Assembly: GCF_001645385.1 (NCBI RefSeq)
Contig: NZ_LVHI01000037.1
Coordinates: forward strand, 148,311-212,310
Source: Rhodococcoides kyotonense
GTDB taxonomy: Bacteria; Actinomycetota; Actinomycetes; Mycobacteriales; Mycobacteriaceae
DNA: 64,000 bases
Reading direction: 5' to 3'
Shown: piece after piece, positions 43,065 through 51,487 of the stretch
Position numbering within the stretch: position 1 is the first letter of the stretch
How the letters are laid out: every line of letters starts with the position of its first letter
Position numbers and translations under genes: made by a program
Notes under the pieces: model-generated
Seen by the model: only the letters and a program-made list of their open reading frames with translations
The model's database searches: none
Told to the model about the DNA's origin: nothing

Positions 43065-43898
43065 ATGACAGTTCTCACGACGGCTGTTGCGCCGGAACAG
43101 TTGCGCGACAGAAGTTTTGCGCTGAGGCGTCGAATGATGCATATGGCGGCGGACAAAGGCGAGGGATACATCGCCCAGGGGTTGGGCATCGCAGATGTGC
43201 TTGCGGTCGTCTACTTCCGGCAGTTGCGGTTCGACGCGGCCGATCCCGAATGGGTGGACCGCGACCGTTTCGTGCTGTCGACCGGGCACTACTCCGTCGC
43301 GCTCTACGCAGTCTTGGCGGAACTCGGAATTCTCGACGACGACGACATCGCGACCTACGGGCTCAACGGCAGTGACCTGCCGATGAGCACATTCGACGAA
43401 ACACCGGGTGTCGAGATCACCGGTGGTTCGTTGGGGCATGGTCTCGGCCAAGGCGTCGGGATGGCCCTGGGGCTCAGGCTCGACGGTCGGGATTCGAAGG
43501 TGATCGTCGAACTGTCCGACGGGGAGCTACAGGAAGGGTCGACGTGGGAGGCCGCGATGTCGGCTGCGAGCTTTCGGTGCGCGAACCTCACCGCGGTGGT
43601 CGACTGCAACGGCATACAGGCGGACGGTCCGATGGTGCTCGACATGGAACCGGTCGCGGACAAGTGGGCGTCGTTCGGTTGGGTGGTCGAGGAAGTCGAC
43701 GGCAATGATGTCGATGCATTGTGCACGGCCTTCGATCGCCTCGACAGCGTCACCGACCGTCCGAAAGTGATCATCGCGCGCACCACCCCAGGGCACGGCG
43801 TACCGACATTGGTCGCCAGAGAACGCGCGCACTTCGTACGCGTCGAACCGGGTGAATGGGCGTCGCTCATCGAAGAGTTGGAGAACAACCATGCCTGA
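43065..43898 (+). CDS. Transketolase, N-terminal subunit (split type)
   Basis: A 277-residue thiamin-diphosphate-binding subunit. GYIAQGLGIADVLAVVYF, ITGGSLGHGLGQGVGMALG and the ThDP/Mg2+ motif SDGELQEG with DCNG are present. It is half a transketolase; the other half follows with an 8-base overlap. Split transketolases occur in sugar-catabolic operons, for instance in apiose breakdown where they act on apulose 4-phosphate. Confidence 0.92.
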   Translation: MTVLTTAVAPEQLRDRSFALRRRMMHMAADKGEGYIAQGLGIADVLAVVYFRQLRFDAADPEWVDRDRFVLSTGHYSVALYAVLAELGILDDDDIATYGLNGSDLPMSTFDETPGVEITGGSLGHGLGQGVGMALGLRLDGRDSKVIVELSDGELQEGSTWEAAMSAASFRCANLTAVVDCNGIQADGPMVLDMEPVADKWASFGWVVEEVDGNDVDALCTAFDRLDSVTDRPKVIIARTTPGHGVPTLVARERAHFVRVEPGEWASLIEELENNHA

Positions 43899-44880
43899 TC
43901 TGCTGAACCGTGCCGGAGGCATGGGTGAAATCGCCGAGGTACAAGGGCCGTACGAGACAGCGCCGTTCGGCAACGAGCTCGTCGAACTGGCGAAGACGAA
44001 TCCGTCGATCGTCGGACTCAGCGCCGACATGTCGAAGTACTCCGACATCGTCCCGTTCATGAAGGCGTACCCCGAGCGTTATTTCAATGCCGGTGTCGCC
44101 GAACAGAGTGCAGTCATGATGGCTGCCGGACTGGCGAAGGTAGGAAAGACCGCGTTCTGCGCCACCTACGCGGCGTTCCTGTCCAGACGTGCGCTGGACT
44201 TCATCGCTATCGCGTGCGCGCACAGCAAGGCAAACGTCAAAATCGTCGCGGGATCACCAGGATTGGTGAACCCGTACGGCGCGACGCACCAGTCGCTGGA
44301 GGACTTGGTCGTGATGCGCAGCGTCCCCGACCTCACGGTGATCGACCCGTGCGACGCCGTCGAATTGCGACACGCAGTGCGTGCGGCGGCGGCAACTCCT
44401 GGCACCTTCTACATCCGAAATCTGCGCGGCAAGGTGCCCGTGGTGTTCGACGAGTCCGATTTCGAGTTCGTCGTCGGCAAGGCGCGGCGGGTTCGCGAAG
44501 GAACGGATGTCGCAGTCATCAGCACCGGGTTCATGACGGAACGAGCGATGAAGGCGTCGGATACCGCCCGAGACCTCGGTGTGTCGGCCGCGGTTCTGCA
44601 CGTGCCGACGATCAAGCCGTTGGACGAGCAGGCGATCGTCGACATCGCCTCGTCGGTCGGACGCGTGGTGGTGGTCGAGAACGGATTGCGCGCAGGCGGA
44701 TTGGGGACTGCGGTGATCGAAGTGGTGCACGATCGCGGTATTGCTGTTCCCGTCACGCGCATCGGTCTGCACGACCGATTCCATCCCTGCGGGTCTCAGG
44801 CCTACAACGAGAAGGCCTTCGGTCTCGACCAGGATGCGATCACCGACGCCGTGGTGACGGGTAACTGGGCATTCGCATGA
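43891..44880 (+). CDS. Transketolase, C-terminal subunit (split type)
   Basis: A 329-residue subunit with the pyrimidine-binding domain and the C-terminal domain. The catalytic Glu that activates thiamin is in VAEQSAVMMAAGLA, followed by the AFCATYAAFLSRR region. It pairs with the N-terminal subunit just upstream. The stop overlaps the dehydrogenase start (ATGA). Together they transfer a two-carbon unit between sugar phosphates. Confidence 0.92.
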   Translation: MPDLLNRAGGMGEIAEVQGPYETAPFGNELVELAKTNPSIVGLSADMSKYSDIVPFMKAYPERYFNAGVAEQSAVMMAAGLAKVGKTAFCATYAAFLSRRALDFIAIACAHSKANVKIVAGSPGLVNPYGATHQSLEDLVVMRSVPDLTVIDPCDAVELRHAVRAAAATPGTFYIRNLRGKVPVVFDESDFEFVVGKARRVREGTDVAVISTGFMTERAMKASDTARDLGVSAAVLHVPTIKPLDEQAIVDIASSVGRVVVVENGLRAGGLGTAVIEVVHDRGIAVPVTRIGLHDRFHPCGSQAYNEKAFGLDQDAITDAVVTGNWAFA

Positions 44881-46001
44881 CAGTCGACTACCGCCAGTTC
44901 GGCGCGCCCCGTCGGTACATTCAGGGACCGGATGTCATTCGTGACTTGGCGAGTTTCGTCGCCGAGCACGGGCGTCGTCCATTGGTCGTCGTCGATGAAT
45001 TCGTGCTTGCGACGCTCGGTTCGGTCGTGACGGGGTCGTTCGAGGAAAGTGGCACGGACTACGAGGTGTTGACGTGTTCCGGTGATGTGACGCGGCCGAA
45101 CATCGCCGAACATGCTGCCCTGGTGAGAGATCGGCGGCGTGACGTGGTGGTGGGGATCGGTGGGGGCAAGGCGCTGGATCTTGCCAAGGGGATCGCCATC
45201 GATCTGGGCGCGGAAATGGTCACCTGCCCGACCATCGCTTCCAACGACGGGCCGACCGCGCGGATCTTGGCGATATACAACGAGAGTCATGTGCTGTGCG
45301 AAGTCGGCAACCTGGAGTTCAATCCGAGTTGCGTGGTGGTCGATACCGCGCTGATCGCACGTGCTCCCGTCCAGTTCCTGATATCCGGCATCGGCGACGC
45401 CGTGGCGAAGAAGTTCGAGGCCGACGCGTGCAGACTCGGGACCGGAAACACGATGCAGGGAACCCGGCCGCTGGACATCGGAAGCATCGTCACGGCCGGC
45501 TGTTACGACATGCTCGCGACACATGCGGTCGACGCCGTGAAAGCTGTCGAGAACGACGAACTCACCCCTGCTGTCGAATCGGTGGTCGAGGCGGTCGTGT
45601 TGCTGTCCGGGATCGGGTACGAGAACGGGGGGCTGTCGATAGCGCACTGCATGACCAGGGGGCTCATGGCAGGTAGGGGAACTCGGTCGGTGCTACACGG
45701 GTATCACGTCGCCTACGGACTACTCGTACAGCTCGCGCTGGAGCGTCACCACGACGACGTGGTCGGTGAAGTGACGGACTTGTTGTCGGCAGTGCAGTTG
45801 CCGACGTCGTTGGCCGACATGGGGATGCACGACGCAACGCCCGACGAGATTCGCGAACTCGCAGTCGCCGCCATGTCTGCTCCCCACATCCGCAACACGA
45901 TCGCCGAGGTTACTGTCGAGACACTCGTTGCAGCGATCGAGACCGTCGAGGCTCGTGCTCTGGAGCGTGCACCGAAAGAACCTCCCCGCGCCCGAGCGTG
46001 A
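44877..46001 (+). CDS. Iron-type alcohol dehydrogenase, glycerol-dehydrogenase-like
   Basis: A 374-residue metal-dependent dehydrogenase of the glycerol dehydrogenase group. GIGGGKALDLAKG is the nucleotide site, and metal ligands lie in GIGDAVAKKFEAD, SIAHCMTRG and HGYHVAYG. It interconverts glycerol and dihydroxyacetone or similar polyols and ketoses. It is the last gene of the operon and overlaps the end of the convergent zinc ATPase gene by 92 bases, an unusually deep overlap. Confidence 0.88.
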   Translation: MTVDYRQFGAPRRYIQGPDVIRDLASFVAEHGRRPLVVVDEFVLATLGSVVTGSFEESGTDYEVLTCSGDVTRPNIAEHAALVRDRRRDVVVGIGGGKALDLAKGIAIDLGAEMVTCPTIASNDGPTARILAIYNESHVLCEVGNLEFNPSCVVVDTALIARAPVQFLISGIGDAVAKKFEADACRLGTGNTMQGTRPLDIGSIVTAGCYDMLATHAVDAVKAVENDELTPAVESVVEAVVLLSGIGYENGGLSIAHCMTRGLMAGRGTRSVLHGYHVAYGLLVQLALERHHDDVVGEVTDLLSAVQLPTSLADMGMHDATPDEIRELAVAAMSAPHIRNTIAEVTVETLVAAIETVEARALERAPKEPPRARA

Positions 46002-46599
46002 TGGTGGTGTGCGCCCGTTGGGCGTCGTCGAGGTCATGCGTTGCCATGACGACGACGGCGCCCCTGGCCGCCTCGTCGTCGACGACGCCGTCGATGATGT
46101 CGCGGGCCTCGGCGTCGAGACCGGTGGTGGGTTCGTCGAGCAGGACGAGATCACCTCGTTCGACGAGTGCCTGCGCGAGGAGCGCTCGTTGACGTTGGCC
46201 ACCGGAGAGCGTCGACAACCGGCGTGACCGGAGTTCGGTCAACTTCAGGCGCGCGATGGCGTCGTCGACTGCTTGTCGATCTTGCTTCGTGGCCCGTCCG
46301 AGGATGCCGCGTCGCGGCCAAGTGCCCATGGCAACCACCTCGCCGACGGTGATGGCCATGCGGTCGTTCACGTCGGAGCGTTGGGGGACGTAGGCGACGG
46401 AACATCGGTGAGTGTCGACGGTGCCGTGTGAGGGCGTGACGATCCCCGCAAGTGATTGCAGCAGCGTCGATTTGCCGGATCCGTTGTGCCCGACGAGTGC
46501 GGTGACCGTGCCGGGCCCGAACGATGCGGTGACGTCGTGCAGCGCGGTGGTGTTGCCGTACCGGACGGACAGGTTGCGGACGGTCACCGATTCGTTCAT
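45910..46599 (-). CDS. aztA: Zinc/manganese ABC transporter ATPase (AztA/ZnuC-like)
   Basis: A 229-residue ABC ATPase. Walker A is GHNGSGKST, the signature is LSGGQRQRALLAQAL, Walker B is LVLLDEPTTGLD, and the H-loop is in MATHD. The Q-loop is YVPQRSD. It belongs to the metal-uptake group, and the partner permease is divergent with starts 18 bases apart. A Zur-like box overlaps its start codon. An ATG at 46608 would lengthen the protein by three residues. The symbol is by analogy with AztABCD operons. Confidence 0.85.
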   Translation of the reverse strand: MNESVTVRNLSVRYGNTTALHDVTASFGPGTVTALVGHNGSGKSTLLQSLAGIVTPSHGTVDTHRCSVAYVPQRSDVNDRMAITVGEVVAMGTWPRRGILGRATKQDRQAVDDAIARLKLTELRSRRLSTLSGGQRQRALLAQALVERGDLVLLDEPTTGLDAEARDIIDGVVDDEAARGAVVVMATHDLDDAQRAHTTITLGRGEVLSVHAPEHEPRRSRSLQRVSRQ

Positions 46600-46614
46600 G
46601 ACAACCATTGTCGC
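46598..46614. promoter_or_regulatory. Zur-like box between aztA and aztB
   Basis: ATGACAACCATTGTCGC matches the perfect palindrome ATGACAATCGTTGTCAT at 47789-47805 at 13 of 17 positions and keeps the ATGACAA and TTGTC parts. It overlaps the aztA start codon and lies 3 bases before the aztB start, so a bound repressor would block both genes. Confidence 0.65.
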
Positions 46615-46616
46615 AT

Positions 46617-47528
46617 ATGGTGCTGGATGTGGATTGGCTACTCGACCCCTTCGCTGTCTCGTTCGTGCAGCGCGCCCTGTGGGCAGGCATGCTCGTATCG
46701 ATCTTGTGTGCGTTGGTGGGAACCTGGGTCGTGTTGCGCGGCATGGCTTTTCTCAGCGATGCGGTATCGCACGGCATGCTGCCGGGCGTCGCGATCGCGT
46801 ACCTGATGAGTGCGAACCTGCTGATCGGTGCGGCAGTGAGTGCCGTCGTGATGATCGGAGGAGTGGCGTGGGTATCGCGACACTCGCGGCTGTCGGAGGA
46901 CACGGGCATCGGGTTGCTGTTCGTCGGCATGCTCGCGCTCGGGGTCGTGATCGTGTCTCGTGCACGGTCGTTCGCGGTGGACCTGACGTCGTTCCTGTTC
47001 GGTGATGTGCTGTCGGCGACATACGCGGACCTCGTGTTTCTCGCGGTTGCGGCTCTGGTTGCGCTGGTGGTGTCGGTCGTCGCCTACCGGCCGTTCGTGG
47101 CGCTGGTGTTCGACGAGCGGAAGGCCCAGACGTTCGGATTCCGACCGCGGTTGGCGCATGTGGTGCTGCTGGCGTTGGTGGTGCTGGCAGTGGTGGCGTC
47201 GTTCCGGATCGTCGGGACGTTGCTGGTCTTCGGGCTGTTGGTGGCACCGTCGGCGACGGCGTACTTGTTCGGGCGGTCGATCGTGCCGTCGATGATCCTG
47301 GCCACGTTGTTCGGATGGTCGGCAGTGGTCGTGGGGCTCCTCGTGTCGTGGCACGCCAACACCGCCGCGGGCGCCACGATCGCAGGGTTGGCCGTGTTGC
47401 AGTTCTTCCTGGTCGCGGGGGTGCGGGCGGTAGTTGGTGCGCGGGGCTCGGGTGGTGAGCGGGCGTCGGGTGGTGACCGGATGTCGGGTGGTGACCGAAT
47501 GTCACAGACGGTCACTCTGAGTGACTGA
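46617..47528 (+). CDS. aztB: Zinc/manganese ABC transporter permease (AztB/ZnuB-like)
   Basis: A 303-residue membrane protein with about eight hydrophobic segments. LRGMAFLSDAVSHGMLPGVAIAY is the family's cytoplasmic coupling region. The ATG at 46617 leaves almost no leader, consistent with leaderless translation. The last 30 residues (SGGERASGGDRMSGGDRMS) are low-complexity and come from short DNA repeats that run into the 74-bp tandem repeats downstream, so the natural C-terminus was probably earlier. Confidence 0.87.
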   Translation: MVLDVDWLLDPFAVSFVQRALWAGMLVSILCALVGTWVVLRGMAFLSDAVSHGMLPGVAIAYLMSANLLIGAAVSAVVMIGGVAWVSRHSRLSEDTGIGLLFVGMLALGVVIVSRARSFAVDLTSFLFGDVLSATYADLVFLAVAALVALVVSVVAYRPFVALVFDERKAQTFGFRPRLAHVVLLALVVLAVVASFRIVGTLLVFGLLVAPSATAYLFGRSIVPSMILATLFGWSAVVVGLLVSWHANTAAGATIAGLAVLQFFLVAGVRAVVGARGSGGERASGGDRMSGGDRMSQTVTLSD

Positions 47529-47766
47529 GGGGCGCCTTCGCTAGTACGTGGGCGCGGGCTGAGCGAGGGACGCATTCGGTCACTCTGAGTGAGCGAAGGT
47601 CGCCCTCGGTCCGAACCCGGCCGCCGGCCGAGCTGAGCGAGGGACGCATTCGGTCACTCTGAGTGAGCGAGGGGCGCCCTCGGTCCGAACCGGGCCGCCG
47701 GCCGAGCTGAGCGAGGGACGCATTCGGTCACTCTGAGTGAGCGAAGGACGCCCTCGGTCGAACCGG
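47510..47766 (+). repeat. 74-bp tandem repeat array
   Basis: Units begin at 47558, 47632 and 47706, an exact 74-base period, each with GCTGAGCGAGGGACGCATTC and then GGTCACTCTGAGTGAGCGA. A diverged partial unit (GGTCACTCTGAGTGACTGAG) precedes them at 47510 and supplies the aztB stop. Each unit holds the palindrome TCACTCTGAGTGA. It fills the gap before the aztD promoter. Confidence 0.88.
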
Positions 47767-47788
47767 GGCACTCACATGGTTTACCGTA

Positions 47789-47805
47789 ATGACAATCGTT
47801 GTCAT
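47789..47805. promoter_or_regulatory. Zur-like box upstream of aztD
   Basis: A perfect 17-base palindrome ATGACAATCGTTGTCAT, of the 7-3-7 layout used by Fur-family zinc regulators, 18 bases before the aztD start. With the box at 46598-46614 it marks the locus as zinc-controlled. Confidence 0.75.
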
Positions 47806-47822
47806 ATCTGTCTGGAGATTCT

Positions 47823-49037
47823 GTGCGGAAAATTGTTCTGGCTGTCGGCGTCGTGGCGCTGACGGTTGCTGGGTGCAGTAGTGAAGAGCCGACCGAACCG
47901 GTTGCAGAGGAGACCGGAACCGCGCGAGCTGGCAGCGACCTGGCTGCGGAAGCCGGGTCGACCGAGGTCGAGGGGGCCGAGCCGCGACTCGTGGTAGCCG
48001 ACGCCGACTCCGGTCGCATAGATGTGCTCGACCTCGCGACGGAGGAACCGCTGCATTCGTTCGACGTCGAGGACGCGTCGCGCATCACGACGATCAACGG
48101 ACGTTACGTCGTCGCGACGGACGAGAAGAAGGCGTCGGTGCTCGATCCGGGATCGTGGACCATCGAACACGGCGACCACTCGCACTCGTACATCAAGGAT
48201 CCCGTCGAGATCGGCTCGCTGGACGGGAACGAACCTGCCCACGTCATCGCCGGCGATCGGAAGGTGTCGGTGTTCTTCGACGGCTCGGGCAAGGCGGACG
48301 TCGTCGACTTCGACTCGTTGAGCAAGGGCGAGTCCACAGTCGCGACGACCATCGAGAGCGCGCCGCATCACGGCATCGCTGTCCCACTGTCGGACCACTT
48401 CGTCGTGTCGACGGGCGGAACCGAGGAAGATTTGCCGAACGGCTTCGAATTGCGCGACGGCTCGGGCGAGCTCGTGAGAGCGCTCGAGGGGGCCTGCCCC
48501 GAGATGCACGGCGAGGCGGTGTTCTCGAACTACTTCGTCGTCGCATGTGAGGACGGAATTCTGAAGGTCGACGCGACGGCCGACTTCGCGACGACCAAGT
48601 TCCCGTACCCGCCGAACGCCGAGCGTGCCTGGTCGGTGGAACATGGATCGCGTGGCGCGCTCGTCGCCGCACCCACTGCGACGGGCGTCCTCGTCCTCGA
48701 CACCCGCTCGGGACAGTGGGTCGAGGCCCGGACCGCGGACGAGGCTGTGGCGTCGGGCATGTCGAGCGATGGCAAGACGGTGCTGTCGCTGCAGACCGAC
48801 GGCACTTTCCGGACGTTCGATGCGGTGACCGGGGCGGAACTGTCGTCGACGCCGGTGCTGGCGGGGCCCGTCGGCGAGGACGACTCGCCGGCGATCGTCG
48901 TCGCCGGAACCCGTGCGTACGTGTCGGATCCGGCTGCGAACGCTGTCGTCGAGATCGACTACCGTGACGGCGGACGCGTCGCGCGCACGTTCGACTTCGA
49001 GTACTCGCCCGGTTCGATCGGAGTCGTCGGCGCATGA
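47823..49037 (+). CDS. aztD: AztD-like periplasmic/lipoprotein zinc metallochaperone
   Basis: A 404-residue lipoprotein. The signal peptide ends in VAGC with the Cys at residue 18. The rest reads as a beta-propeller. The His-rich segment HGDHSHS at 116-122, HHGIAV and CPEMHGEAV with CEDG are features of AztD, which delivers zinc to the AztC binding protein in other bacteria. The GTG start follows GGAGAT. The stop overlaps the aztC start by 4 bases, supporting the functional pair. Confidence 0.85.
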   Translation: MRKIVLAVGVVALTVAGCSSEEPTEPVAEETGTARAGSDLAAEAGSTEVEGAEPRLVVADADSGRIDVLDLATEEPLHSFDVEDASRITTINGRYVVATDEKKASVLDPGSWTIEHGDHSHSYIKDPVEIGSLDGNEPAHVIAGDRKVSVFFDGSGKADVVDFDSLSKGESTVATTIESAPHHGIAVPLSDHFVVSTGGTEEDLPNGFELRDGSGELVRALEGACPEMHGEAVFSNYFVVACEDGILKVDATADFATTKFPYPPNAERAWSVEHGSRGALVAAPTATGVLVLDTRSGQWVEARTADEAVASGMSSDGKTVLSLQTDGTFRTFDAVTGAELSSTPVLAGPVGEDDSPAIVVAGTRAYVSDPAANAVVEIDYRDGGRVARTFDFEYSPGSIGVVGA

Positions 49038-49933
49038 AAAAGCTGATGCTGCTGGCACTTCCGCTGCTGGCTGTTCTCGCGGGCTGTTCCGATGCCGGGG
49101 CGTCGGGCAAACCGACGATCGTGGTGACCACGAACATTCTGGGCGATATCACGTCGAACATCGTCGGGGACCAGGCCGACGTCATGGTGCTGATGCCGCC
49201 GAACTCGGATCCGCACTCGTTCGAGATCTCCGCCGCCGAGGCGGCACGCGTCGAATCTGCAGACTTGATGATCGTGAACGGACTCGGCCTGGAGGAGGGC
49301 GTCGCGAAGACGATCGATGCGGCGCGCTCGGAAGGCATCGAGGTCGTCGAGGCGGGGCCAGCTGCGGATCCCATCCAGTACGTGACGGGCCAGTCGACCG
49401 GTGCCGAGGATCCGCACATCTGGACCGACCCCGAGCGCATGCGCAGCGTCGTGACGTTGATTCGTGACGCAGTGAACGCCAACGTCGACGGCGTGAATGT
49501 CGATGCGGCAGCGGCGGATTACGATGCGAAGCTCGTCGAACTCGACGCACGGATGGCCGAGAGGTTCGACGCCATTGCGCCGGACAGTCGAAAGTTGGTG
49601 ACCAATCATCACGTGTTCGGGTATCTCGCGGATCGCTACGGATTCGAGGTGATCGGTGCGGTCATTCCGAGCGGCACGACATTGGCGTCGCCGAGTGCGT
49701 CGGACCTGTCGGAGCTGGCGGGGACGGTACGGGACGCCGGTGTGCGGACCATCTTCGTCGATTCGTCGCAGCCCGACCGATTGGCGCAGGTGATGGCGTC
49801 GGAAGCGGGGATCGAGATCGGCGTCGTGAAGCTGTTCACAGAATCCCTCGGTGACGAGAATTCCGAAGCGCCTACCTATCTGGAGATGATGGATTTCAAT
49901 TCCGCAGCGATTGCGGAGGGGTTGGTCCGCTAG
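49034..49933 (+). CDS. aztC: Zinc-binding lipoprotein of the ABC importer (AztC/ZnuA-like)
   Basis: A 299-residue cluster A-I solute-binding protein. The lipobox is LAGC with Cys at 18. Zinc ligands expected for the family are H61 (SDPHSFE), H128 (EDPHIW) and H192/193 (TNHHVF). The fourth ligand position is in FTESLG, where E270 stands in place of the usual Asp. It lacks the long His-rich loop of ZnuA, which is the normal state for AztC, whose zinc comes from AztD. It overlaps aztD by 4 bases. Confidence 0.86.
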   Translation: MKKLMLLALPLLAVLAGCSDAGASGKPTIVVTTNILGDITSNIVGDQADVMVLMPPNSDPHSFEISAAEAARVESADLMIVNGLGLEEGVAKTIDAARSEGIEVVEAGPAADPIQYVTGQSTGAEDPHIWTDPERMRSVVTLIRDAVNANVDGVNVDAAAADYDAKLVELDARMAERFDAIAPDSRKLVTNHHVFGYLADRYGFEVIGAVIPSGTTLASPSASDLSELAGTVRDAGVRTIFVDSSQPDRLAQVMASEAGIEIGVVKLFTESLGDENSEAPTYLEMMDFNSAAIAEGLVR

Positions 49934-49935
49934 CG

Positions 49936-49983
49936 CCCCGTGCGCGCGAATGTACAGCCCGCTCTACATTCGCGCGCACGGGG
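49936..49983. terminator. Palindromic intergenic element, copy d
   Basis: Perfect 19-bp arms (CCCCGTGCGCGCGAATGTA and its complement) around CAGCCCGCTC. It follows the aztC stop by 2 bases, so it probably ends the azt transcript. Confidence 0.75.
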
Positions 49984-50034
49984 AGCGCAGCGCCAATTCC
50001 GTTGCAACACATGCATTTGTACGCACTACACCCT

Positions 50035-50062
50035 TTGACATGCGTTTACGAAGCCCTGTACT
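50035..50062 (+). promoter_or_regulatory. Promoter of the second AztD-like gene
   Basis: TTGACA at 50035-50040 and TGTACT at 50057-50062, 16 bases apart. The start codon is 10 bases after the -10 box, so the transcript would be nearly leaderless. No Zur-like box is present. Confidence 0.6.
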
Positions 50063-50071
50063 TCTGATGCC

Positions 50072-51298
50072 ATGACAATTCGCTCATCTCGTACACTCGG
50101 CGCAGCTGTGGCGCTGGGTACCTCGGCGGCCCTGTTGGCCGCGTGCTCGTCGGAATCGAACTCCGACGCCTCCACCGAAACAACTACTGCCGCAGCACAA
50201 TCGAACTCGGCAGCAACGCCTCGCATCGCCACCAGCTACGACGGCGGCGTCCTGATCCTCGACGCGAAGACGCTCGAGACCGTCGAGGACATCTCCGGCA
50301 TCGACGGCTTCACCCGGCTCAACCCCGCAGGCGACGGACGACACGTGTTCGTCAGTGGCTCGGGCGCTTTCACCGCTCTCGACGCGGGAACGTGGACCGA
50401 GGGCTCGGAGTACTACACGTCGACTCCGGCGCTCACCGACGTGAAGTTCGACGCCACCACGCCGGGTCACGTCGTCCGTCACGACGGCAAGACCGTGCTG
50501 TTCGACGACGGCACCGGCAACGTCGACGTCTTCGAATCTGCGGCGCTGCTCGAAGGCTCCAAGCCGGACTCGGAGCGCTACACGACGCCCGAGGCGCATC
50601 ACGGTGTTGCCGTGGAGCTTTCGGACGGTTCGCTGCTGACGACGATCGGCAACGAGGACGAGCGCACCGGGATCGTCGTGCTCGACGCCGACCGCAAGGA
50701 AATCGTCCGCAACGAAGAGTGCCCCGGTGTCCACGGTGAGGCTGTCGCGGCGAACGAGACGGTCGTCGTCGGCTGCGAGGACGGTCTGCTGATCTACCGC
50801 GACGGCGCGATCACGAAGGTCCAGAGCCCCGACGCCTACGGACGCATCGGAAACCAGGCGGGCGACGAAGACTCGCCGGTCCTGCTCGGTGACTACAAGG
50901 TCGACCCCGACGCCGAACTCGAGCGCCCGACCCGCGTCTCGCTCACCGACACCGTCTCCGGCGAACTCACCCTCGTCGACCTCGGCACCAGCTACACCTT
51001 CCGCTCGCTCGGACGTGGACCGGCGGGCGAGGCCATCGTTCTCGGAACCGACGGCGCGCTGCGCGTCATCGACGTCAACACCAAGGCGGTTACGAAGACC
51101 ATCCCCGTCGTCGATGCCTGGGAAGAGCCGATGAAGTGGCAGGAGCCGCGTCCGGCGCTGTTCGTCCAGGACGGCACCGCGTACGTCTCCGAGCCCGCGA
51201 CGAACGAGATCCACGCCGTCGACCTCGCCACCGGCACCGTCGCCGTGACCGGACAGCTCGATCACACACCCAACGAGCTGACCGGCGTCACCGGGTAG
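50072..51298 (+). CDS. Second AztD-like lipoprotein lacking the His-rich segment
   Basis: A 408-residue lipoprotein with lipobox LAAC (Cys 25) and the same propeller layout as the AztD-like protein upstream. It keeps AHHGVAVE and CPGVHGEAV with GCEDG, but where the first has HGDHSHS it has only a Glu-Tyr-Tyr sequence (EGSEYYT). It has its own promoter and no Zur-like box, so it may be constitutive, carry another metal, or receive zinc differently. A paralogue from duplication is likely. Confidence 0.82.
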   Translation: MTIRSSRTLGAAVALGTSAALLAACSSESNSDASTETTTAAAQSNSAATPRIATSYDGGVLILDAKTLETVEDISGIDGFTRLNPAGDGRHVFVSGSGAFTALDAGTWTEGSEYYTSTPALTDVKFDATTPGHVVRHDGKTVLFDDGTGNVDVFESAALLEGSKPDSERYTTPEAHHGVAVELSDGSLLTTIGNEDERTGIVVLDADRKEIVRNEECPGVHGEAVAANETVVVGCEDGLLIYRDGAITKVQSPDAYGRIGNQAGDEDSPVLLGDYKVDPDAELERPTRVSLTDTVSGELTLVDLGTSYTFRSLGRGPAGEAIVLGTDGALRVIDVNTKAVTKTIPVVDAWEEPMKWQEPRPALFVQDGTAYVSEPATNEIHAVDLATGTVAVTGQLDHTPNELTGVTG

Positions 51299-51308
51299 TG
51301 CGCAGACG

Positions 51309-51358
51309 CACCCGTGCGTGGTTGGTTGGCCCCTGGGCCAACCGACCACGCACGGGTG
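51309..51358. terminator. Palindromic intergenic element, copy e (CCTGGG-loop type)
   Basis: Arms of 24 bases starting CACCCGTGCGTGG with one G-T pair. Its core resembles copy c and its outer arms the other copies. It lies 10 bases after the second aztD-like stop. Confidence 0.74.
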
Positions 51359-51487
51359 GCGAAGCCGCCCGACCTCTTCCCTCGGCAACAATGTGTGTGT
51401 AACCTCAGTTACCAGCAATGGTGCTTGTTTTCGGGTCCTAGGCCCGTGAGCACGGCAAACGCGCAATCGGGATGAGGTGCACAGCTC

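Noticed and set aside
47558..47766. CRISPR array
   Set aside because: The units are contiguous 74-bp tandem repeats with no unique spacers and no cas genes nearby.
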